Below are positions 1-7,837 of a DNA stretch of 64,000 nt, piece by piece; position 1 is the stretch's first letter, and each line of letters begins with the position of its first letter. Source of the stretch: Calothrix sp. FI2-JRJ7 (lineage in GTDB: Bacteria; Cyanobacteriota; Cyanobacteriia; Cyanobacteriales; Nostocaceae). Location of the stretch: contig JAHHGX010000065.1 of assembly GCA_019359675.1 (NCBI GenBank), forward strand, positions 186,001-250,000, read 5' to 3'. A program made the position numbers and the translations under genes. The notes under the pieces are model-generated. The model made no database searches and was not told where the DNA came from. It saw only the letters and a program-made list of their open reading frames with translations.

Positions 1-1
1 C

Positions 2-1351
2 TTGACTGGTGAGACTCTATCAATCATGCTCGATTTACTCTCATTTTTTGTCTATTTGGGCGTAATGTTGTCTTATAGCTGGAAGATGACGTTATTTGTG
101 CTGTTAACGGTGCCGCCATTTTTCATACTGGCACTGGCTAGTACGAGTATTTTGCGCCGGATTTCGAGAGAGATATTTAATGCAGGCGCCGAAGAAAATA
201 GCTACCTGATAGAATCCCTAACAGGAATCCGCACTATTCGTTCGTTAGCAATTGAGCAAACAGTGCGCTGGCGTTGGGAAGAACTACTAAATAATGTAGT
301 CAAAAAATCTTTCTCGGCTGAAGTCCTTGGCATCCGATTATCTGTAATTAGTGGTGTCATCGAAACGTTTGTAAGTACGGGAATAATGTGGTTTGGCGCA
401 TGGCAGGTAATTAACGGTGAACTCACCCTTGGACAATTAGTGGCGTTCAATATGTTAATTGGTAATGTCTTAGGTCCATTGCAACGATTTTCTGGACTGT
501 GGAATCATTTTCAGGAAATTTTTATTTCCGTCGAACGTCTTAATGATGTTCTAGAAGCAGAACCAGAAGAAGACTTAGAAAATAAGCCTCGTAAATCATT
601 AGGTCGGCTAAAAGGTAAGATTGGCTTTCATAACGTTACTTTCCGCTATCACAAAGAAAGTGATACCAATGTCTTAGAAAACCTCAACTTTGAAATTAAG
701 CCTGAACAAATTGTGGCTTTGGTAGGACGCAGTGGTTCTGGCAAAACAACATTAGGTAAATTAATTTTAGGTTTATACCCTGCGACTGATGGCAAAGTTA
801 CGATTGATGGATATGATGTTAACCATATATCCTTAAAATCGCTCCGTTCTCAAATTGGAGTCGTAGACCAAGACACGTTTTTGTTTGGTGGTACGATTCG
901 CGAAAATATTGCCATAGCTCATCCAGAAGCATCTTTAGAAGAAATAGTTCAAGCTGCTTCCTTGGCAGGTGCTGATGAATTTATTCAAAAACAGCCACTC
1001 GGTTATGAAACCCAAATCGGTGAAGGTGGGGGAATGCTGTCTGGTGGACAACGTCAACGTCTAGCAATTGCGCGTGCATTACTTGGTAATCCCCGCTTAA
1101 TACTATTGGACGAAGCAACCAGTCACCTCGACGCGGAATCCGAACGAATTATTCAAAATAATTTCAAAACTATTCTTAAAGGACGCACAAGCATCATCAT
1201 TGCCCATCGTCTCTCTACCGTCCGTAACGCAGACCTAATCTTAGTATTAGACCACGGTGTACTCGTAGAAAGCGGTACTCATGATGAATTGATTGCCAAA
1301 AAAGGTCATTATTATTACCTCAACCAACAACAATTTGCCGAGGCAGGGTAG
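2..1351 (+). CDS. ABC exporter, permease-ATPase (5' end outside window)
   Basis: This is the C-terminal 449 residues of a membrane exporter with a fused ATPase. Residues 1 to about 190 are the tail of the transmembrane domain. The ATPase half shows Walker A (GRSGSGKTT, about residue 241), the Q-loop (VVDQDTFLFGGT), the signature LSGGQRQRLAIARAL (about 345), Walker B (LILLDEATSHLD) and the H-loop (IIIAHRLST), so it looks catalytically intact. An HlyD adaptor, a prolyl isomerase and double-glycine peptides follow, which points to a type I exporter of peptides. Such exporters usually carry an N-terminal C39 leader peptidase; that part would lie left of the window and is inference. The frame is open at the left edge, so no start is assigned. 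Confidence 0.93.
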   Translation: MTGETLSIMLDLLSFFVYLGVMLSYSWKMTLFVLLTVPPFFILALASTSILRRISREIFNAGAEENSYLIESLTGIRTIRSLAIEQTVRWRWEELLNNVVKKSFSAEVLGIRLSVISGVIETFVSTGIMWFGAWQVINGELTLGQLVAFNMLIGNVLGPLQRFSGLWNHFQEIFISVERLNDVLEAEPEEDLENKPRKSLGRLKGKIGFHNVTFRYHKESDTNVLENLNFEIKPEQIVALVGRSGSGKTTLGKLILGLYPATDGKVTIDGYDVNHISLKSLRSQIGVVDQDTFLFGGTIRENIAIAHPEASLEEIVQAASLAGADEFIQKQPLGYETQIGEGGGMLSGGQRQRLAIARALLGNPRLILLDEATSHLDAESERIIQNNFKTILKGRTSIIIAHRLSTVRNADLILVLDHGVLVESGTHDELIAKKGHYYYLNQQQFAEAG

Positions 1352-1413
1352 CTCAAAAAGGCGCCTTAACCCTCCGTTCTTACTAATATTTCACATACTT
1401 CACACCTCGAATT

Positions 1414-2955
1414 ATGTCTCAACCATCTCAATATCCTCTTATTCAAGAGGAACACGACCAGTATCAAAGCGATATGCACGTAGACAATTATCCAATTCGC
1501 GACCCAGTAGAAACATTTGATGATAGTAAAGATTTATTCCACGGTAGTGAAGAATTACTCGATGCTTTACCGAGAGTTTGGACGCGCAGTTTACTGTACG
1601 TCCTACTAGGCTTTGGTGTTTTATTCTTACCTTGGTCAATGTACTCCAAAGTAGATGAGACAGGAAGTGCAAGAGGACGAGTAGAACCCAAAGGTGCAAC
1701 GCAAAAATTGGATTCTGAAGTTGGTGGAACTGTCAAAGCGGTCAAAGTCAAGGAAGGTGAAAACGTACTAGCTGGGCAGGTGCTGTTGGAATTAGATTCA
1801 GAAATCCTGCGAACCCAAATTGAAGAGACAGAGGCAAAGCTGTCTGGACTGCAAAATCAGCGAGCGCAACTCCATATTCTATTGAACCAAGTACAATTGA
1901 CAATTAACGTCACCCAACAGCAGAATAAATCCCAAGAATCAGAAAAACTTTCCCAAATCAATCAAGCAAAGCAAAATCTAGATGCAAAGCAGAGTACTTA
2001 TAACCTGCAAAAGCTAGAGAAACAGGCATTAGTCAGTCAAGTCCAGCAGCAGATTGAGATTGCTCTTAATGACCAAGAAGCATCTAAGAACCGCTTGAGT
2101 ATTGATTCAAAACAAGTTGGACGCTTTGGCAATCTGGTCAAAGAGGGCGCCGTTTCCGCGATGCAGATTGACCAACTCAAAAAAGAAGAACAAGAAAGTA
2201 AGCGCGTTTATCAAAAAACTTTATCTGATTTCAAACAAGCACAATTACGTTTAGCTGAAGAGAAAAGTCGCTATCAAACAACAGTCAACCAGCTTGAGTC
2301 TGACATCAAACAGGCTTTCCTTCGATTGCAAGAGGTGCAGGACAGCTATACTAGTTTGCAAAAAAATGGCAAGCTTGCTGTTTTGAAAAATGAACAACAA
2401 CTCAAAGACTTACAAGCGCAAATTACAGCGAATCAATCAGCTATTGCTCAAACTGCTAGCCAAATGACATCGTTGAAGCTTCAGTTACAGCAAAGAATAG
2501 TCAGGTCTCCCATTAACGGAATCATTTTTGAATTGCCATTTAGCAAACCCGGAACAGTCGTACAACCCGGTCAAAGAGTTGCTCAAATTGCACCGAAAAA
2601 TGTAGCTTACATACTTAAAGCGAGTATGCCCAGTCAAGATAGCGGCTTTTTGAAAGTCGGAATGCCAGTCAAAATCAAGTTTGATGCTTACCCATTCCAG
2701 GATCATGGAATAGTACCTGGCAAAGTCGCACGAATTTCTCCCGACTCAAAAGTGATTCAGGCGCCTGGAGGAACTATTGAAACCTATGACTTAGAAATTG
2801 CCCTAGAACAGCAGTATGTCCAAAACGGTAACAAACGCATTCCATTAACCGCAGGTCAGACTGCAACTGCTGAAGTCATCATTCGTCAGCGTCGCGTGAT
2901 TGATTTTGTTTTAGACCCATTCAAGAAGCTACAAAAAGGAGGTTTGGAAATGTAA
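1414..2955 (+). CDS. HlyD-family periplasmic adaptor of type I secretion
   Basis: A 513-residue membrane-fusion protein that would link the preceding inner-membrane ABC exporter to the outer membrane. A cytoplasmic tail of about 65 residues precedes one transmembrane segment (LLYVLLGFGVLFLPW). Next come a first lipoyl half (GGTVKAVKVKEGENVLAGQV), a long Gln/Lys-rich coiled-coil hairpin (about 130-350), the second lipoyl half (RIVRSPINGIIF) and a beta-barrel end. The length fits the HlyD family. The gene starts 62 bp after the exporter stop and is presumably in its operon. The long acidic cytoplasmic N-terminus is common in cyanobacterial members. Confidence 0.93.
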   Translation: MSQPSQYPLIQEEHDQYQSDMHVDNYPIRDPVETFDDSKDLFHGSEELLDALPRVWTRSLLYVLLGFGVLFLPWSMYSKVDETGSARGRVEPKGATQKLDSEVGGTVKAVKVKEGENVLAGQVLLELDSEILRTQIEETEAKLSGLQNQRAQLHILLNQVQLTINVTQQQNKSQESEKLSQINQAKQNLDAKQSTYNLQKLEKQALVSQVQQQIEIALNDQEASKNRLSIDSKQVGRFGNLVKEGAVSAMQIDQLKKEEQESKRVYQKTLSDFKQAQLRLAEEKSRYQTTVNQLESDIKQAFLRLQEVQDSYTSLQKNGKLAVLKNEQQLKDLQAQITANQSAIAQTASQMTSLKLQLQQRIVRSPINGIIFELPFSKPGTVVQPGQRVAQIAPKNVAYILKASMPSQDSGFLKVGMPVKIKFDAYPFQDHGIVPGKVARISPDSKVIQAPGGTIETYDLEIALEQQYVQNGNKRIPLTAGQTATAEVIIRQRRVIDFVLDPFKKLQKGGLEM

Positions 2956-2998
2956 CATTGCTAAGAATGAATCACAAACTTATTAGAGGAATTACGTT

Positions 2999-3781
2999 AT
3001 GCCAGAAATTCTTACCATTTCTATTTCAGACATCATTAATAATATAAAATTATCCTGTCAAATTCCTGATGTTTTAGAAGCTATAGCATCTAAAACAATT
3101 ATTACTGAAGCCGCGCGGGAATCTAGTGTTGAAGTTACTCCAGATGAAATACAACAAGAGGGTGACAAACTGCGGTTAGAAAAAAAACTCGTAAAAGCTA
3201 AAGATACCTGGTCGTGGCTAGAAAAGCATCATCTTTCTGTAAAAGAGTTTGAAGAGTTAGTTCACTATAAGGCTCTTTCTCGGAAGTTAGCAAATCACAT
3301 GTTTTCGCCTTATGTAGAAAAGTACTTTTATGAACGCCGACTCGATTACGATAAAGCAGCTACCTATGAAGTCGTTTTTGAGGATAGAGACTTAGCCCTA
3401 GAATTTTTTTATGCCATAGAAGAAGGCGAAATTACTTTTGCTGAAATTGCTCGCCAATTCATTCAAGAACCAGAAAGAAGGCGCGCAGGTGGATATCAAG
3501 GACTTCGGTATCGTAAAGAATTTCGTCCAGAGATTGCGGCGCCTGTATTTGCTGCTTCTGCACCGTCCATTATTAAACCGATTACGACTTCAAAAGGAGT
3601 GTATTTGATTTGGGTGGAAGAAATCATTCAACCAGAGTTGAATGAGGAGTTACGTGAAAAAATTATTTCAGAATTATTTTCAGATTGGTTAAAGCAACAA
3701 AGACAGACTTTAGAAATGCTCATTCAACCCGGTTTAGATACAATATTGCAGCCTAACAAAGAACTACTTCAGCAGGCTTAG
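2999..3781 (+). CDS. parvulin-type peptidylprolyl isomerase (PpiC/SurA-like)
   Basis: A 260-residue protein. An alpha-helical N-terminal half (about 1-125, SurA-N-like) is followed by a parvulin domain (about 126-225) with the family pattern GEITFAEIAR, ERRRAGGYQGLRY, FRPEIAAPVF and TTSKGVYLIWVEEI. No signal peptide is visible, so it may act in the cytoplasm or travel with the exporter. It starts 43 bp after the HlyD gene with a good AGAGGA ribosome site, so it probably belongs to the same operon. Its place between exporter and precursor peptides suggests that it holds or folds the exported substrates; that role is inference. Confidence 0.85.
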   Translation: MPEILTISISDIINNIKLSCQIPDVLEAIASKTIITEAARESSVEVTPDEIQQEGDKLRLEKKLVKAKDTWSWLEKHHLSVKEFEELVHYKALSRKLANHMFSPYVEKYFYERRLDYDKAATYEVVFEDRDLALEFFYAIEEGEITFAEIARQFIQEPERRRAGGYQGLRYRKEFRPEIAAPVFAASAPSIIKPITTSKGVYLIWVEEIIQPELNEELREKIISELFSDWLKQQRQTLEMLIQPGLDTILQPNKELLQQA

Positions 3782-3864
3782 TCAAATATTTGACTTTATT
3801 TAATTTTGTCTTGCACTTAGTTCTTGTTCAAAATGCTTATGGATACAAAGTTTCAACGAAATTC

Positions 3865-3934
3865 CGAGGGTTTGAATCCCCGTCCCTTGGGACGAAAGTG
3901 CGTAAAGCGGTGCTTAAATCCCCGTTTTACGCAC
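3865..3934. repeat. pair of intergenic stem-loops
   Basis: The gap 3782-4290 holds no gene I can support. It contains CGTCCC/GGGACG (3881-3894) and GTGCGTAAA/TTTACGCAC (3898-3906 with 3926-3934), both near the phrase AATCCCCGT. Downstream is a short GAATTGC tandem. These look like cyanobacterial intergenic palindromes and could also end transcription of the export operon. Confidence 0.55.
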
Positions 3935-4155
3935 GTAATTGCGAATTGCGAATTGTTAACGTTAATTTACAAGTTAAATTACGGTTTTTGTATGAAGCAA
4001 TAATTAAATAAAAAATAGAAGTCAAAATTGGGTAAAAACAGAGAGTTAATTACCCAATTTTATCATGCATTTATTGCTGAATAATTAATAGTATAAAACT
4101 GATTATTTTACTTAAATTCACTGGTTAAATCTATGCCTTTTCTCCTAAAAAAGTA

Positions 4156-4183
4156 TTGACATTTGGAATATATCAGCTATATT
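4156..4183 (+). promoter_or_regulatory. sigma-70-type promoter of the precursor-peptide genes
   Basis: TTGACA (4156-4161), a 16-base spacer and TATATT (4178-4183) lie about 108 bases upstream of the first precursor start. This is the best match to a housekeeping promoter in the gap. It implies that the precursors can be transcribed separately from the export genes. Confidence 0.6.
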
Positions 4184-4290
4184 GAAAACAAGAGTAAAAA
4201 AAATATTTGCTCTGACGAAAATGTAAGCAATGAAAGTTGTTTACAGAAAAGATTCCCAATTTAAAACTAGTAATTCCCAGGAGAAACTCA

Positions 4291-4629
4291 ATGATTATTT
4301 CAGATTTGAACTACTTGGAAGCTGTAAGCGCAGAAACTGAGATCGTTGGTGGTCACAGTTATCGCGATGAATTCAAGTTCAAAAAGGATTTGAACGTCAA
4401 GATTGACACTAACGTAAAAAACAAATTTGAAACGGATGTTGATATTAAATTCAATAAGAATGCAAAGCTCAAGTCCGAAGCAGATGTTAAAGGTAACTTG
4501 TCTAACCTTGTATTCGACAATGAAGCCGTAGGTAAGAACACGGATACTGAAGTCAAGATAGACCAATTGGTTTACGCAGGAGAACTTTCTAGCCAAGTTG
4601 GTTATGTTACTGCTGCTGCTAACGACTAG
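4291..4629 (+). CDS. double-glycine leader precursor peptide 1
   Basis: A 112-residue peptide whose leader begins MIISDLNYLE and ends EIVGG at residue 21, the classic cut site of C39-type ABC exporters. The remaining ~91 residues are polar and repetitive in Lys/Asp/Asn (runs such as DLNVKIDTNVKNKFETDVD), with no cysteines. The start is fixed by an AGGAG site seven bases upstream and by the leader matching precursors 2 and 5. The product is probably cleaved and exported by the upstream ABC/HlyD pair. Whether it is a bacteriocin, a matrix peptide or a signal cannot be told. I do not recognise the core. Confidence 0.8.
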   Translation: MIISDLNYLEAVSAETEIVGGHSYRDEFKFKKDLNVKIDTNVKNKFETDVDIKFNKNAKLKSEADVKGNLSNLVFDNEAVGKNTDTEVKIDQLVYAGELSSQVGYVTAAAND

Positions 4630-4661
4630 CACCCCTAGTCTAGCTAGCTTCTGTTAAGCTC

Positions 4662-4718
4662 AAATAGTTGCTCCCAAGGGAGCAACTATTTCAAAGTCTC
4701 TTTCCTAAAAGGGACTTT
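4662..4718 (+). terminator. double stem-loop between precursor genes 1 and 2
   Basis: A perfect 14-bp inverted repeat (4662-4675 with 4678-4691, core GTTGCTCCC) is followed at once by an 11-bp stem AAAGTCTCTTT/AAAGGGACTTT with one G-T pair, ending in TTTT. It lies 32 bases past the first precursor stop. It could terminate or attenuate transcription, or protect the 3' end of the precursor 1 mRNA so that it accumulates above the others. Confidence 0.7.
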
Positions 4719-4784
4719 TGGGTGAGGGTATTTACAAGTACACTTTTAGTTAGATGTGAAGAACGCGCGTACAAAGGTTTTTAG

Positions 4785-5054
4785 ATGATAATTTCTGATA
4801 TCGATTATTTGGACTCCATCTCTGATACATCCGCCATGCATGTAAGTGGTGGTAGCGCTCTAGCCTTTTCTGGATTTTCGGCACAAGCTTATGGTGATTC
4901 AACCAGTGTAATTTCTTATATAAGAAATAGAGCAGTCAGCACTCCTCGTAAATCTAGTGCTAGCAGTTCCGCTAGTGTTGGAGCAGCAGCATCTGGTAGC
5001 GATACCTTGGTTACGGTTTCTGCTTCTTCTGCTTCTTTTGTTTCTTCTGATTAG
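4785..5054 (+). CDS. double-glycine leader precursor peptide 2, Ser/Ala-rich
   Basis: An 89-residue peptide. The leader starts MIISDIDYLD and ends HVSGG at residue 23, clearly homologous to precursor 1. The core (about 66 residues) is unrelated: small, Ser/Ala/Val-rich (KSSASSSASVGAAASGSD) and without cysteine. An AAAGG site precedes the ATG. A near-identical export signal on an unrelated passenger is the pattern expected of a family diversified around one exporter. Confidence 0.78.
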   Translation: MIISDIDYLDSISDTSAMHVSGGSALAFSGFSAQAYGDSTSVISYIRNRAVSTPRKSSASSSASVGAAASGSDTLVTVSASSASFVSSD

Positions 5055-5147
5055 CAATATATAGGCGCCTTGCAAATACTATTTTAAGTAAGTAATTCTC
5101 CTTTTTATTGATGTGTCAACTCAACTCATTATCAAGCGAGGCTTACT

Positions 5148-5495
5148 ATGTACAGACTAAAGATATCAGATTTAAGTTTTTGTGAACTGGCAACAGAGGA
5201 ATCTGAGGTCAAAGGCGGACTTAATTTAGGATTGAGTAATATTAAAGAACTAAACTTAAGTTCGTTACTTACAAAACTTCTTTCTACAACATCAAAACTA
5301 TCATTAGAAGAATATTCTCCTAAAGAAGTCTATTCGGACTCAGAGTCTTCTGTCTCTACACTAGAGAATAAAGCTACTGAAGAATATAGGTATATAGTCT
5401 CAAGTAAAGACGGCAAATCTCAAACGGCTGTAGTAGTTAATCCAAAATTTACAACAAGTACTGCGGTATCATTAATTACATCATATTCTTCTTAA
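5148..5495 (+). CDS. double-glycine leader precursor peptide 3
   Basis: A 115-residue peptide. The leader reads MYRLKISDLSFCELATEE and then SEVKGG (residue 24); the ISDL…E…GG spacing matches precursors 1 and 2 after a three-residue N-terminal extension. The core has a Leu/Ser-rich stretch (LSSLLTKLLSTTSKLS) and ends YSS. A GCGAGG site lies upstream. It probably shares the exporter. The core matches nothing I know. Confidence 0.72.
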   Translation: MYRLKISDLSFCELATEESEVKGGLNLGLSNIKELNLSSLLTKLLSTTSKLSLEEYSPKEVYSDSESSVSTLENKATEEYRYIVSSKDGKSQTAVVVNPKFTTSTAVSLITSYSS

Positions 5496-5575
5496 CATCC
5501 ACATTAATCTTGTCAAGAATCCCGGTTTCTTTAACAAAGACGAGTTTACTTCACGAGTGTTATAGCTGTAAAATT

Positions 5576-5773
5576 ATGGAACGTCATGAAGTTGTAGTTA
5601 AAAGAATAGTCTCATCTGATGGTAAGGTTGTTGCCGAAGTTAAAAGTGTTGCCAAGACATCTGGTAATGGTCAAACTGAGATTAGTCAGGACATATCGGT
5701 CAATGTTTCATCTAATGGTAATTCGAGTCGCTCTTCTCAATCTGGTTATATTTCGGTTTCTTCTAGCAATTAA
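5576..5773 (+). CDS. small Ser/Val-rich peptide without a leader
   Basis: A 65-residue peptide (MERHEVVVKRIVSSDGKVVA at its start) with a Ser/Asn/Gly-rich end. The IVSSDGK phrase resembles IVSSKDGK in precursor 3, so it may be a duplicated core. No double-glycine leader is found in frame upstream, and the ribosome site is weak. It may be a leaderless relic, or a partner or immunity peptide. The frame could be read from TTG at 5510, but that adds nothing leader-like. Confidence 0.45.
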   Translation: MERHEVVVKRIVSSDGKVVAEVKSVAKTSGNGQTEISQDISVNVSSNGNSSRSSQSGYISVSSSN

Positions 5774-5787
5774 GGCGAATTAATTTT

Positions 5788-5815
5788 GTAGAGACGTTAC
5801 ATGTAACGTCTCTAC
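5788..5815. repeat. 28-bp GTAGAGACG…CGTCTCTAC palindrome, copy 1
   Basis: A perfect 28-bp palindrome with arms GTAGAGACG and CGTCTCTAC around TTACATGTAA. Other copies are at 6944, 11438, 38723 and 59309. The arms are fixed while the centre changes symmetrically. Confidence 0.9.
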
Positions 5816-5957
5816 TCGCTCGCAATTGTGTTCATGAAAATCAAAATTGAAGGAAACACAAAATACAGCAGCTTGACCTAACTTGTCAAGCATCACATAC
5901 GTAAACTTGGTTGATTAATTTTAGTTAGTTTTAGTTAAAAAGTTGTGTTGCTTAACT

Positions 5958-6311
5958 ATGCAGATTGTAGATTTGTCTTATCTCGATAATATCTCAGAAA
6001 GCGATTTGACTTTAGGTTCTGCTGGAGCTATTGTCGCAGCTAACGCATCAGCCACAGGGTCTTCACCCAAAACCTATGTATTTACAGACACTTTTGCCAA
6101 AAAACTACGAAATGGTGGTGCCATTGCAGTAGGTACAGGAGTAGCTATAGCGAATGGTAATAATTCTACAGCTAGCGTAGCAGTCGCAGGTGAGGGTGAT
6201 TTTGTAATTAGTATAGATAATTCTAAATACTTGGTTTCTAAAAACACTGCTATTGCTTTTGGTATTGTAGTTGCAATAGATTTGCCTTCCGAAAAGGCGC
6301 AACAATTGTAG
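5958..6311 (+). CDS. precursor-like peptide 5 with G-S leader end
   Basis: A 117-residue peptide beginning MQIVDLSYLDNISESD. This matches the leaders at 4291 and 4785, but the expected Gly-Gly is Gly-Ser (LTLGSAG, residues 18-23). The core is Ala/Val/Gly-rich with hydrophobic stretches (GGAIAVGTGVAIANG). The leader may still be cut, since G-S and G-A sites are tolerated in some families, or it may be losing function. It is followed within 3 bp by a fragment of a peptide-modifying ligase. Confidence 0.65.
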   Translation: MQIVDLSYLDNISESDLTLGSAGAIVAANASATGSSPKTYVFTDTFAKKLRNGGAIAVGTGVAIANGNNSTASVAVAGEGDFVISIDNSKYLVSKNTAIAFGIVVAIDLPSEKAQQL

Positions 6312-6313
6312 GT

Positions 6314-6442
6314 ATGATTGCTTCGATTCGAGGTTTTCATCTTGATGCTTTACCCAATATTCGTTTAGCTGATAACAAACAGCTACAGTTACAAGTCGCG
6401 CGTTCTGTAGGTTTAGATACACCACGTACTAATAACATTTAA
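6314..6442 (+). pseudogene. fragment of an ATP-grasp RiPP maturase
   Basis: A 42-codon frame containing FHLDALPNIRLADNKQLQLQ and then VARSVGLDTPRT, followed by an abrupt TNNI stop. This wording (N…ADNKQLQL…ARSVGL…PRT) is the central segment of MvdC/MvdD-type ATP-grasp ligases that cross-link ribosomal peptides; a whole enzyme is about 320 residues. Everything before and after is missing, and the final residues look like a deletion join. It is a scar, not a functional gene. Recognition is from memory of the family. Confidence 0.65.
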
Positions 6443-6453
6443 AAGCAAAACTG

Positions 6454-6864
6454 CTAATTTTTCATCAAACGATTACGAATGCTAAAAAGTTTTTCCTGGC
6501 TGTTAACTGGTCCTCGTGGTGCAGGTATTTCCATATTCGGCCAAGTTTCTAAATCAAAGCAAGGACATGCTGTAGATGGCATTCCCACATGTCGCATTGG
6601 AACTGGCATACTGCACCGCGCACAGGACTGAATTCCCCATTCGGGTTGCAAAAGTTGGGCAATCGTTTCATGCGTACCTTCAAGATGACAAATATTCGGC
6701 GCCTCTACTATCTTTTGCCAACATTCTTCAAACTCTGCACTATATTCATCACCCGCTAAAACTTTTCGGGGCAGCAAGGTCGCTGTTCCGTTATTAATAA
6801 CAACACTTTTACCTAGCTGAAACCAATAAGCTAGATATTTCTTTACTTCAGCTGTTTTTGCCAT
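6454..6864 (-). CDS. conserved hypothetical protein with Cys motifs
   Basis: A 136-residue soluble protein I do not recognise by function. The N-terminal half is helical (KKYLAYWFQLGKSV). The C-terminal half has a possible metal site, C-x2-C (SCARCSMPVP), and later ACPCF, plus several prolines. It sits convergent to the precursor genes and upstream of cobU on the same strand, without obvious coupling. Confidence 0.65.
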   Translation of the reverse strand: MAKTAEVKKYLAYWFQLGKSVVINNGTATLLPRKVLAGDEYSAEFEECWQKIVEAPNICHLEGTHETIAQLLQPEWGIQSCARCSMPVPMRHVGMPSTACPCFDLETWPNMEIPAPRGPVNSQEKLFSIRNRLMKN

Positions 6865-6943
6865 GCCTTTATTATAAATTTGAAATACTGAACCTTATAC
6901 CCGCAATCATAAATAAACAATTAAGAATATCCATCTCGCTTTG

Positions 6944-6971
6944 GTAGAGACGTGATTAATCACGTCTCTAC
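6944..6971. repeat. GTAGAGACG…CGTCTCTAC palindrome, copy 2
   Basis: A 28-bp perfect palindrome with centre TGATTAATCA. An extra half-arm ACGTCTCTAC follows at 6972-6981 and supplies the stop codon of cobU on the opposite strand. Confidence 0.9.
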
Positions 6972-6977
6972 ACGTCT

Positions 6978-7511
6978 CTACTCTAATGGTGTACCTAGCG
7001 TAGTCAGATTAAGAGCATATCCACCTGTAACTAGGTATACCGTATCAGAAATTTTGGAGAGGCGCCGTACTAACGAACCCAAACGGTCACGAAACGTTCT
7101 CCCTATCGGATACGCTGGCACAACTCCCCACCCTGTTTCTTCAGCAACAAATATAATATTACTTGCAACTAGTTCCACTGTATTCAAAAAATCCTGTACA
7201 GTGTTATTCCATTCGAGTTCTTCCTGTTCGAGCAGATTTGCCACCCAGGTTCCCAAAGAATCAACTAAAATACAAGTTTGCGGCTTGACATTAGCTAATG
7301 CCTGTGATAATAAAATTGGCACTTCTAACGTTGACCAGTTTTGCGGGCGCCTAATAATATGTCGCTGAATCCGAGAAAGCCACTCAACATCGTTAGTATC
7401 TCTGTTTGCCGTAGCTATATATACAACGTTATTTGAATTTGAAGCAAGTTTTTCAGCCCACTCGCTTTTACCAGAACGTGCTGGCCCTGTGACTAATATA
7501 ACTTTACCCAA
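6978..7511 (-). CDS. cobU: adenosylcobinamide kinase / guanylyltransferase
   Basis: A 177-residue CobU-type enzyme that phosphorylates adenosylcobinamide and then transfers GMP, late in cobalamin synthesis. It shows the P-loop near the N-terminus (LVTGPARSGKSEWAE), ILVDSLGTWVANLL, FVAEETGWGVVPAYPIGRTF and the final YLVTGGYALNL. The length is normal. No cobalamin riboswitch is recognisable in the 326 bases upstream. The last codons and TAG stop come from an intergenic palindrome, so the tail has been reshaped by a repeat. Confidence 0.95.
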   Translation of the reverse strand: MGKVILVTGPARSGKSEWAEKLASNSNNVVYIATANRDTNDVEWLSRIQRHIIRRPQNWSTLEVPILLSQALANVKPQTCILVDSLGTWVANLLEQEELEWNNTVQDFLNTVELVASNIIFVAEETGWGVVPAYPIGRTFRDRLGSLVRRLSKISDTVYLVTGGYALNLTTLGTPLE

Positions 7512-7837
7512 AGTTCTTCCTTAGTATATGCGCGCAGAGTAACCATATTAAGTTTATCTAAAAACATTTAACTGTTTTTGTGTATAAATACTATTTTCGT
7601 GCTGAAATAATTTTTAATGGATAAAAATACTATCAGTGTTTTCGTCTATAAAATGTAAGTTATACAGGTTGAAGCGATTATCAGGGTTATTCGGCAATGG
7701 TTAAGAGTGGAAGATTGGTAATATTTAAAATACGGTGCCCCTATAAATTCTTCTTTGTGCCTTCCACTAATATTTAGGTACTTTTGCACTACTAATTTTT
7801 ATTTCCTCTTCTCAGTTTATTAACACAGGAATTACTT
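7512..7837. other. divergent intergenic region
   Basis: 326 AT-rich bases between divergently read cobU and the next gene. I see no RNA gene, repeat or strong promoter match; presumably both promoters lie here. Confidence 0.5.

Noticed and set aside
3868-3885. tRNA-like T-arm (GGGTTTGAATCCCC)
   Set aside because: No acceptor, anticodon or D arm can be folded around it; it belongs to the intergenic palindromes.
3790-4011. 73-codon plus-strand frame after the prolyl isomerase gene
   Set aside because: It covers the palindromic repeats, has a TTG start and no ribosome site; the composition is repeat-driven.
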